The notes under the pieces were generated by a model, which was not told the DNA's origin, ran no database searches, and saw only the letters and a program-made list of their open reading frames with translations. The translations under genes were made by a program, and so were the position numbers. From positions 186,001 to 250,000 of the forward strand of contig NZ_CP171363.1 in the NCBI RefSeq assembly GCF_046523945.1: DNA of 64,000 nt, in the 5' to 3' direction. Positions 51,335 to 58,916 of the stretch are shown here, piece by piece (position 1 is the first letter of the stretch; each line of letters opens with the position of its first letter). This DNA is from Faucicola mancuniensis (GTDB taxonomy: Bacteria; Pseudomonadota; Gammaproteobacteria; Pseudomonadales; Moraxellaceae).

Positions 51335-51476
51335 CCGTTCCGAAAAACCTACCCAAATCTACCCAAGAGCAAATTTAGCGTTTTCTTCCTACTTCAACGT
51401 TGTTTGCTCTTGTCATTTGACTTAAGACTTACATCAACTCCATAGGCTGACACGGTGGAACTCACCGCCAAAAATA
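51335..51476 (-). ncRNA. Candidate TnpB omega RNA (right end of IS607 copy 2)
   Basis: Same structured 142-nt segment as in copy 1, with only about four differences, including the CAAGAGCAAA/TTTGCTCTTG stem. The presumed guide beyond the right end starts AATTAGCCTATCGCC and comes from the pilE flank. Expression is not proven. Confidence 0.6.
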
Positions 51477-52571
51477 TTAGATTGTTAAAACCTTAGTTGC
51501 ATGATTTAAAATATTCATCGCAGCATTAATGTCTCTGTCGTGGAGTGTTTGACAGTTCGGGCAAGTCCAATATCTGACAGCCAGTGTCAAATTTGCTTTA
51601 TCCATGATAAAGCCACAACATGAACAGGTTTTACTTGATGGATAAAAGCGGTCTAACTCTTTAATGGTCTTGCCCCATTGATTCGCTTTATAAATCAGTT
51701 GCCTTTTAAATTCGTAAAAACCCAAATCATTAATCGCACGGCTAAGTTTTCTATTCTTTGCCATGCCTTTAACGTTTAAGTTTTCAAGACAAATCACATC
51801 ATAAGACTTAACAAGGCTTGTGGTTAGCTTGTGTAAAAAGTCTTTTCTGATATTGCTGATTTTAAAGTGTAGCCGTGATAGCTTGGTTTTTGCCTTTTCA
51901 CGGTTTTTTGAGTCTTTTTGTTTTCGGCTTAAACTTTTTGACAGTCGTTTTAATTTGTTAAGTTTAGCTTTTAATGGCTTAGGGGCTTGTACTTTTTCGC
52001 CATTGGATAAAGTTGCAAGGTCTGTAATGCCTAAATCAATACCAACTTGCTTGCCTGTTTTGGGTTGTGGTTTGATGATGTCTTGTAATTCAACAGCAAC
52101 CGATACAAACCATTTACCGCCTTGTTTAAAGATTTTGGCGGATAGGATTTTGCCTGTGTGTCGCAGTTTTTCACGCATTCTAACAAGTCCAAGATTGGGG
52201 ACTTTGATAAAAGGTTTGTTATTGATGTCAATAAGTTTAAAAAAGCGTTTAAATGCGTCTCCTAGTTGCATGATGGCAAGTTGTGGGCTACATTTGGTTA
52301 CTTCTAGCATAAAGGGGAATTGTTGTCTTTTTATGCTATTTAGTTGTTTTCTTAATTTGCCTTGACTAGGCTGGTTAAGCTGGTTTTTGTCAATTTCTAT
52401 GCCATTTTTTAAGCATTCATTACGATAAGTTTTATCGGCTTGGTATTGTTTTTGCCAATTATCTAACGCCCAGTTATAGGCAAGACGAGCCACACCGCAA
52501 GCCTTTGCAAAGTAGGTTGCTTGTTTATTCGTTGGGTCTAGGGCGATGATGTGTCCACGTATTAGGGTCAT
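51477..52571 (-). CDS. tnpB: TnpB (IS607 copy 2) with 21-residue internal gap
   Basis: 364 aa, starting MTLIRGHIIALDP, ATG overlapping the tnpA stop (ATGA). Most of the protein is near-identical to copy 1. Between DAFKRFFK (about residue 112) and VPNLG the segment with YPQFRKKG and DRFSLSN is replaced by LIDINNKPFIK. This block is among the most conserved outside RuvC, so RNA or target binding may be impaired. RuvC residues (IDLGITDLATL, CLENLNVKGM, HDRDINAAMNI) and zinc finger CSCCG...CPNC remain. Confidence 0.92.
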   Translation of the reverse strand: MTLIRGHIIALDPTNKQATYFAKACGVARLAYNWALDNWQKQYQADKTYRNECLKNGIEIDKNQLNQPSQGKLRKQLNSIKRQQFPFMLEVTKCSPQLAIMQLGDAFKRFFKLIDINNKPFIKVPNLGLVRMREKLRHTGKILSAKIFKQGGKWFVSVAVELQDIIKPQPKTGKQVGIDLGITDLATLSNGEKVQAPKPLKAKLNKLKRLSKSLSRKQKDSKNREKAKTKLSRLHFKISNIRKDFLHKLTTSLVKSYDVICLENLNVKGMAKNRKLSRAINDLGFYEFKRQLIYKANQWGKTIKELDRFYPSSKTCSCCGFIMDKANLTLAVRYWTCPNCQTLHDRDINAAMNILNHATKVLTI

Positions 52572-53182
52572 TCTAGTACTACCTTAACAGCTTCAAGCAG
52601 TTTTTTGTTTTTCTTAGAGCGTGAGCCGTATAATCTTGCACTAAAGACGGTAATAATTTCTAGCACGTCTTGGGCGAGTTCTTCTTCAAAGGATAGGTTT
52701 TCACCTTGATTGATGATGATGATTTCAACGTTTCTAGTTTCACAAATGGCAAATACAAGCTCTGCTCCAAAGCGTAATAATCGGTCTTTATGGGTTAATA
52801 CCAATCTTCCAATTTCATTGTTTAGTATGCCGTCAAGTAGTTGTTTTAGCCCTTTTTTGTGGTAGTTCATACCAGAGCCTAAGTCATTGATAATCTCATA
52901 AGTCCAGCCTTGTTTGGCACAGTATAGTTCTAATATTTGGATTTGGCGTTCTAGGTCGTCTTTTTGGTCGTGGCTTGATACACGAGCGTAGGCAACTGTT
53001 TTACGGTCTTTGTTGCCTATGCCGTGTAGTAGGTTGGGATTGATTTTACTAATATCGTAACGCCTGTGTCCTTTTGGCGTTCTTTGGGCAACAAGTACAC
53101 CGCTTTCGTCCCATCTGCGTAATGTTGAGATAGACACACCTAGTTGTTTTGATGCTTCGTTGATACTAATTAATCTGTTCAT
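52568..53182 (-). CDS. tnpA: IS607-family serine recombinase TnpA
   Basis: 204 aa. N-terminal MerR-like HTH (ISINEASKQLGVSISTLRRW, residues 5-24) and RTPKGHRRYD wing, then a resolvase catalytic domain. The nucleophile Ser is in AYARVSSHDQKDDLERQ (about residue 72), with LVLTHKDRLLRFG holding catalytic arginines. This order (DNA binding first) is the IS607 hallmark. It drives insertion without inverted repeats or long target duplication. Confidence 0.94.
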   Translation of the reverse strand: MNRLISINEASKQLGVSISTLRRWDESGVLVAQRTPKGHRRYDISKINPNLLHGIGNKDRKTVAYARVSSHDQKDDLERQIQILELYCAKQGWTYEIINDLGSGMNYHKKGLKQLLDGILNNEIGRLVLTHKDRLLRFGAELVFAICETRNVEIIIINQGENLSFEEELAQDVLEIITVFSARLYGSRSKKNKKLLEAVKVVLE

Positions 53183-53253
53183 TTAGATATTATAAAGTAG
53201 ATTTGGTTAGTTTTCAAGAAGCAGTTATGAACCTCCTACATTTTAAACATCAA

Positions 53254-55092
53254 TTATATTTTTGCAACACGTTCACCTGTCGCTTTACGAGCTTGTTTTA
53301 ACGCTTCAGGCACTTGCGAGCCTAGCTTTTCAAACAACTCATCATGGCTGGCAAGCTCTGCTTCCCATTTGGCTTTGTCAAGGCTTGTTACCGTTTCAAA
53401 TTGTGCTTGACTAAACTCTAAACCATTCCAGTTTAAATCGTCATAGGTTGGCATATAGCCGATTGGCGTTTCCACCGCATTGCCTTTGCCTGTCGCACGT
53501 TGTAAAATCCACTCAAGCACACGCATATTTTGACCATAGCCATCCCAAGCGAATTTGCCGTTTTCATCACGTCTAAACCAGTTTACGTTAAAGATTTTTG
53601 GCAATTGGTTGCCGTTTTGTTCAGCAACTTTGGCAACGGTTTCGCCCATGTTTAACCAATGGTTAAAATAATCGCCCATGTTATAGCCTGTAAATGGCAA
53701 CATCGCAAATGGGTCACGACGCACGATACCTTGCTTGCCTTCAGCGGCGGCGGTAACTTCAGAACCCATGGTAGCGGCTTTATACACGCCGTCCACCCAG
53801 TCAAAACTTTCCACCACCAACGGCACAGTATCCGCACGGCGACCACCAAAAATAAACGCAGAAATCGGCACACCGTTTGGATTTTCCCAATCTTTATCAA
53901 TAATTGGGCAGTTGCTTGCCGATACGGTAAAGCGAGCATTTGGGTGAGCCGCTTTGCGACCGCAGTCAGGTGTCCAGTCGTTGCCTTGCCAATCAATCAA
54001 ATGTGCTGGGGCTTCTTTTGATTTGCCTTCCCACCAAACGCTACCGTCATCAGTTAAAGCAACGTTAGTAAAAATCACGTCTTTGGTTAAAGTTTGCATA
54101 CAAGTTGGGTTGGTTGCGTTTGATGTACCGGGTGCAACGCCAAAAAAGCCTGCTTCTGGGTTAATCGCATAAAAACGACCATCTTTATTTGGCTTAATCC
54201 ACGCAATATCATCGCCAACGGTTTCTACTTTCCAACCTTCATAACCTGCAGGTGGGATTAACATCGCAAAGTTGGTTTTACCGCACGCAGATGGGAAAGC
54301 GGCAGCAACGTAATGTTTTTCGCCTTGTGGATTGGTAACGCCAAGAATCAACATATGTTCAGCTAGCCAACCTTGTTCACGTCCCATCACAGACGCAATA
54401 CGCAACGCCAAGCATTTTTTACCAAGCAACGCATTACCACCATAACCAGAACCAAACGACCAAATTTCACGAGTTTCTGGATAATGCACAATGTATTTTT
54501 CATCGTTACAAGGCTATTTTACATCTTGTTCGCCTTCGGCAAGCGGTTTGCCAACTGAATGTACGCAAGGAACAAATTCGCCATCTGTGCCAAGCACGTC
54601 AAATACCGCTTTACCCATACGCGCCATGCGTTTCATATTAACAACAACATAAGGCGAATCCGACAATTCAATACCGATATGAGCGATATGGCTACCAAGT
54701 GGCCACATGCTAAACGGCACAACGTACATGGTACGACCTGCCATACAGCCGTCAAACAATCCGTTTAACGTTTCACGCATTTTGGCTGGGTCTTCCCAGT
54801 TGTTCGTTGCCCCTGCGTCAATCTGTTTTTCGCTACAAATAAAAGTACGACCTTCCACACGAGCGACATCGCTAGGGTGCGAGCAAGCTAGGTACGAATT
54901 TGGGTATTTTTCTTCGTTTAACTTAGTCATCATGCCGTTGTCGCACATCATGCCAAGCAAGCGTTGGTCTTCTTCTTCCGAGCCATCGCACCACTCCACA
55001 CGAGCAGGTTTGGCTAAATCAGCGATTTTTTGGACAAAATCAATAATGCCTTGATGTTTTACATAATCTGGGGTGTTAATAGCAATGCTCAT
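53254..55092 (-). pseudogene. pckG: GTP-dependent PEP carboxykinase with in-frame amber codon
   Basis: Converts oxaloacetate to PEP, first gluconeogenic step. The intact reading would be 612 aa from ATG 55092 (MSIAINTPDYVKHQG; GGAG upstream). Codon 193 is TAG (54516-54514), where relatives have Trp: EGEQDVK-stop-PCNDEKYIVHYPE. Both sides are otherwise well conserved, in one frame: FPSACGKTNFAML (kinase loop), YGGNALLGKKC, WNGLEF. Either the gene is recently inactivated, the tail is re-initiated at GTG 54489, or the base is an error. Its 3' end lies 28 bp from IS607 copy 2, so its native terminator is probably gone. Confidence 0.88.
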
Positions 55093-55116
55093 AAAAGCTC
55101 CACTGGTAAAGAAAAT

Positions 55117-55145
55117 ATATAAAATATAAACGATAGTCTTGTCAA
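55117..55145 (-). promoter_or_regulatory. Likely pckG promoter
   Basis: Minus-strand TTGACA (55145-55140), 17-bp spacer, TTATAT (55122-55117), 25 bp before the ATG. The -10 is weak. Confidence 0.5.
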
Positions 55146-55245
55146 TTTGCTTTAATACTGCGTCAAACTCGCTCATAGTACTATTTGTACAATTTCGCTC
55201 GTTTTCCTTGTCTTAAAACAAATTGCTTTGACTATTATAAAAATA
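55146..55245. other. Repeat-like block upstream of pckG
   Basis: The region 55093-55500 has no gene. It holds the pckG promoter and a block with AGTACTATTTGTAC (GTAC arms around TATTT, about 55176-55190), CGCTCGTTTTCCTTGTC, and two similar CAATTTGCTTT/CAAATTGCTTTGACT segments on either side. The pattern recalls short dispersed repeats around neisserial IS ends, from memory only. The rest, 55246-55500, is AT-rich with nothing recognised. Confidence 0.3.
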
Positions 55246-55500
55246 TAAAAACACAAAAACTGCCAAACAAAAGTTCAACGGTTTTTTAATCAATAAGAAA
55301 ACGCTGCCAAAACAATTGACATTGTTCGCAAATTAAGCATTTGAGTTTGAGAAAGTTTACATTTCATAAAATTAAAAAATGGTGTCATAAAAAACTTGTA
55401 TATTAAACCACAAAATTACAAATTTTTTTAGTCATTTTTACAAAAATATTGCAAAATATTTCAATATTTATGATTAAAATCATTAAACTTGTTAAATTAA

Positions 55501-56508
55501 TTAACAATTATTAAGTTTTTTAGCTGCTTCCATCGCAAAATAGGTCAAAATACCATCCGCACCTGCACGTCTAAAACCAAGCAAACTTTCCAAAATCACC
55601 GCATCCGTCAGCCAGCCATTTTGAATCGCCACCATGTGCATGGCATATTCGCCAGATACTTGATAAGCGTAAGTTGGCACACCAAACGTGTCTTTGACTT
55701 CACGCACCAAGTCCAGATACGGCTGACCCGGTTTTACCATCACCATATCCGCACCTTCTTGTATGTCTAACGCCACTTCGTGCAAGGCTTCGGCACGATT
55801 GCCAAAATCCATTTGATATTGTTTTTTGTGTCCGCCTTTTAAGTTACCGCTACTACCGACCGCATCACGGAAAGGCCCATAATATGCCGATGCGTATTTT
55901 GCCGAATACGCCATAATCGCCGTATTAACAAAGTTTTCGCTGTCTAAACCTTGACGAATTGCCAAAATGCGTCCGTCCATCATATCGCTTGGCGAAATAA
56001 TATCCGCCCCTGCACGAGCATGGCTTAACGCCTGTTTTACCAAGACTTCCACCGTTTTGTCATTGGTTACATAGCCTGTTTCATCAAGTAAGCCGTCCTG
56101 CCCATGAATGGTATAAGGGTCAAGGGCAACGTCCGTCATGATAACCATCTCTGGCACAGCGTCTTTAATCGCCTTGATAGCGGTACACGCTAAGCCGTTT
56201 TCATCATAGGCGTTTTCGGCAAGCTCAGTTTTTAGGCTTGGGTCAATCACAGGAAATAGGTCAATTGTGGTAACGCCTAAACTTAACAATTGTTTGGCAT
56301 AATCAATCAACAAATCCACGCTCATACGTTCTACATTTGGCATACTTTTGACCGCTTCACACTGATTTTTGCCGTCAAGGACGAACACAGGGGCGATTAG
56401 GTGTTTTGGTTCAATGTGGGTTTCTTGCACCATCGCACGAATGTTGTCGTTGTAACGCAGACGGCGTAGGCGAGTGGTGGGGAATGAGCGGTTAAACGTA
56501 TAAGTCAT
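55501..56508 (-). CDS. hemB: Delta-aminolevulinic acid dehydratase (porphobilinogen synthase)
   Basis: Condenses two ALA to porphobilinogen in heme synthesis. The start is ATG 56508 because AAGGA lies 8 nt upstream; a frame start at 56571 would add 21 unlikely residues. 335 aa. Active-site region: SAKYASAYYGPFRDAVGSS, Schiff-base Lys in DMVMVKPGQPYLD, and catalytic end GWLTDAVILESLLGFRRAGAD. MTYTFNRSFPTTRLRRLRYND is the normal N-terminus. Single-gene unit. Confidence 0.97.
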   Translation of the reverse strand: MTYTFNRSFPTTRLRRLRYNDNIRAMVQETHIEPKHLIAPVFVLDGKNQCEAVKSMPNVERMSVDLLIDYAKQLLSLGVTTIDLFPVIDPSLKTELAENAYDENGLACTAIKAIKDAVPEMVIMTDVALDPYTIHGQDGLLDETGYVTNDKTVEVLVKQALSHARAGADIISPSDMMDGRILAIRQGLDSENFVNTAIMAYSAKYASAYYGPFRDAVGSSGNLKGGHKKQYQMDFGNRAEALHEVALDIQEGADMVMVKPGQPYLDLVREVKDTFGVPTYAYQVSGEYAMHMVAIQNGWLTDAVILESLLGFRRAGADGILTYFAMEAAKKLNNC

Positions 56509-56648
56509 GTTTTTTATCCTTGATTTTGTTAAAATATGGTTTTTAAAAGCTGTTAAAAAAGTTACAATCAATTTTTCTGCGTGCTATTTTAACATATTTT
56601 AGATATATTTTTTAAATTTTATCTTAAAGATAATCAAAAGACGATACC

Positions 56649-57248
56649 ATGCCAAACAAAACACCCACCACCGCTATTTTAGACGTTGATTTTATTGAAG
56701 AAAAAGACGAACATTCCGATTTAACCAATGAACAAGAGTTGGTAAATATCCGCAATCCAATATTGCAAAACCAAAATGACAATCCGCTAAATTTTAGCGA
56801 AAATCTGCACGAAGTCGGTCATCAACTTGCCGAAATCATGAGCCATAGCCCATTTTTAAAATTAACCAATACCGTGTTTAATTTTGACAATACAACCGAA
56901 CAAATCACTGGAAAAACCGTTTCAACGCCTGATTTGATTGGCAATGTCAATTATCAAATTTTGCATGGTGGCGTTTCAGCAACTGTACTTGATACGTTGG
57001 GCGGTGTGATTGCCATGTACGAGATTTTTAAACGGGGGCAAGGCACATTTGACGAACTTACCAAAAAAGTGATGAAAGTGGCAACGGTGGATTTACGCAT
57101 TGATTATTTGGCGGTGGGGCGTGGGGCGTTTTATACGTCCACAGGCGAGATTATCCGCATGGGGCGAAAGGGCTGTACGGTACGAATGATGTTGGCGGAC
57201 GATACAGGCAAGCCGATTGCACATGGCATTGCCAGTTATGCGTTTTAA
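56649..57248 (+). CDS. PaaI-type hotdog thioesterase
   Basis: 199 aa. An acidic N-terminal 45-residue region without clear homology is followed by a hotdog domain. YQILHGGVSATVLDTLGGV (about residues 103-121) gives the HGG substrate motif. TVDLRIDYLAVGRGAFYTS and GRKGCTVRMMLADDTGKPIAHG complete it. Hydrolysis of an acyl-CoA is expected; substrate unknown. Single gene divergent from hemB. Confidence 0.88.
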   Translation: MPNKTPTTAILDVDFIEEKDEHSDLTNEQELVNIRNPILQNQNDNPLNFSENLHEVGHQLAEIMSHSPFLKLTNTVFNFDNTTEQITGKTVSTPDLIGNVNYQILHGGVSATVLDTLGGVIAMYEIFKRGQGTFDELTKKVMKVATVDLRIDYLAVGRGAFYTSTGEIIRMGRKGCTVRMMLADDTGKPIAHGIASYAF

Positions 57249-57255
57249 TAAAAAA

Positions 57256-57290
57256 AACGTTCGTTAATTTAACGAACATTTTTATTTTTT
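57256..57290. terminator. Bidirectional terminator between thioesterase gene and oprM
   Basis: GTTCGTT (57259-57265) / AACGAAC (57271-57277) with A-run before and T-rich tract after; shared by converging genes. Confidence 0.8.
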
Positions 57291-57300
57291 TTAAGTTTTT

Positions 57301-58806
57301 TTATTTTTCGCTTTGGTCTTTATTTGCCAATTGTTTGGCTTTATCCACCGCATTTGGCGTGCTTTTTGGTGTTTCTAGTGCAACATCTGTATTCACCCCA
57401 CCGCCTAGTACTTGATACAGTTCAATTTGACTGTTAATCATGTCTTGTTGTGCGGTTAATAGACTTTCTTCGGCAGAATATTGGCTACGCATGGCATCTA
57501 GCACGCCTAAATAATTGTCCAAGCCTGCTTTAAAACGTGCGTTAGCAATGTTCAAGCTTTTGGCGTTGGCTTGTTTCATGCTTTCATAGCCTGCAATTTT
57601 TTGGTTTAAGGTCGCACGAGTGGCAAGCACGTCATTGACTTCTTTAAAAGCGGTCTGAATGGTTTTTTCATAACTGCTTAACGCAATTTTTTCATCAATT
57701 TCGGCAACTTCATGTTGTACGCCCAAATTACGATTAAAAATCGGAATACTCACACTTGGCGTAATGCCCCAGCTAAATGTGCCAGACTTGAACAAGTTTG
57801 ACAAATCACTGCTTGCCGTGCCTGTATTTGCTGACAAGCTGATACTTGGGAAAAAGTTGGCACGAGCCACCGCAATATCCGCCCCTTTGGCTTTTAGGTT
57901 ATATTCGGCTTGGCGAATGTCTGGGCGATAATATAACAAATCGCTTGGCAAACCTGTGCTAAAAATCTTGTTGTTGGTGATAGATTTGACAGGAGCTTTT
58001 GGCAACAAAGCATTGTTAAACTCTGTGCCGACCAACTGGCGTAACGCATTTTGGTTTTGTAACAAAGCGGTTTGTAAATTGGCAATGCTGATTTTGGTAG
58101 AATCTACCAATGACTGGGCTTGTACGCTGGTCAATTCTGAGTCCAAACCTGCTTGAAAGCGTTTTTTGTTAATGTTTAACGATTCTTCACGAGTTTTTAG
58201 CGTGTCTAATGCCAATTGTAATTTGGCAATGTTATAGCTATACGCCACATAACTTTGGGCGATACTGCTAATTAAGCTGATTTGGGCGGTGTCTTTAGCT
58301 GCCCCTGTTGCAAAATAGCTTTGTAAAGCAGATTCTTTTTGATTGGCAATTTTGCCCCAAAAATCAAACTCATACGACGACATAGACAAGCCAACATTAT
58401 AGCTTTCGCTTGGGTTTTTGTCTTGTGCTTCACTTGCACCATAACCCATTGAGCCTGATACGCCCACGGTTGGAATGTTGCTATTATCGCTGATTTGGTA
58501 AGCGGCACGGGCTTTTTGAATGCTTAAAACCGCACTTTGAATATCTTTGTTATTTTCAAGGGCGATTGCAATCAGTTGTTTTAAATTATTGTCGGTATAA
58601 AAATCTTGCCAGCGTTGCCCTGCGATGCTTTTGGCTTCGGCATTGCTCACGGTTTGATTGTCATAAACGGCATAAGCAGTATTGATAGGCAGGTTCGGTT
58701 GGGCGACCACAGGGTCGGTTTTGGCTTTTGGAATGGCTTGACAAGCGGTTAAGCTGATAAACAATACGCTAAGGCTACCGATTTTTAAGGGATTTAAGAC
58801 GTTCAT
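57301..58806 (-). CDS. oprM: Outer-membrane efflux lipoprotein (OprM/MtrE/AdeK type)
   Basis: Outer-membrane channel of the RND pump. 501 aa. Lipoprotein signal with lipobox LTAC (Cys22), then the NodT-type repeat: two OEP segments (about 55-250 and 275-460), with ADIAVARANFFPSISLSANTG and NARFKAGLDNYLGVLDAMRS. Third gene after acrA and acrB, with a terminator-like hairpin in the gap. Confidence 0.93.
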   Translation of the reverse strand: MNVLNPLKIGSLSVLFISLTACQAIPKAKTDPVVAQPNLPINTAYAVYDNQTVSNAEAKSIAGQRWQDFYTDNNLKQLIAIALENNKDIQSAVLSIQKARAAYQISDNSNIPTVGVSGSMGYGASEAQDKNPSESYNVGLSMSSYEFDFWGKIANQKESALQSYFATGAAKDTAQISLISSIAQSYVAYSYNIAKLQLALDTLKTREESLNINKKRFQAGLDSELTSVQAQSLVDSTKISIANLQTALLQNQNALRQLVGTEFNNALLPKAPVKSITNNKIFSTGLPSDLLYYRPDIRQAEYNLKAKGADIAVARANFFPSISLSANTGTASSDLSNLFKSGTFSWGITPSVSIPIFNRNLGVQHEVAEIDEKIALSSYEKTIQTAFKEVNDVLATRATLNQKIAGYESMKQANAKSLNIANARFKAGLDNYLGVLDAMRSQYSAEESLLTAQQDMINSQIELYQVLGGGVNTDVALETPKSTPNAVDKAKQLANKDQSEK

Positions 58807-58845
58807 ATTGTCATTTTCCTAATATGTTTTATAAATTCTGTTAGC

Positions 58846-58880
58846 AAAAAATGGCTTAATCTTGATTAAACCATTTTTTT
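58846..58880 (-). terminator. Hairpin between acrB and oprM
   Basis: 15-bp inverted repeat AAAAATGGCTTAATC (58847-58861) / GATTAAACCATTTTT (58864-58878) with one mismatch, T-run on both strands. It may reduce readthrough to oprM. Confidence 0.6.
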
Positions 58881-58916
58881 ATATTTTACCTTATTTTGTC
58901 AATCAAATTCATCACT

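Larger units (their letters stand above)
51335..53226 (-). mobile_element. IS607-family element, copy 2 (tnpA-tnpB)
   Basis: About 1.9 kb. Limits from comparison with copy 1: CCGTTCC at 51335 and CAGTT ending at 53226. Contains complete tnpA, tnpB with an internal gap, and the shared right end. It truncates pilE on its left and lies 28 bp from the pckG stop on its right. It is the likelier mobile copy because TnpA is whole. Confidence 0.88.
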
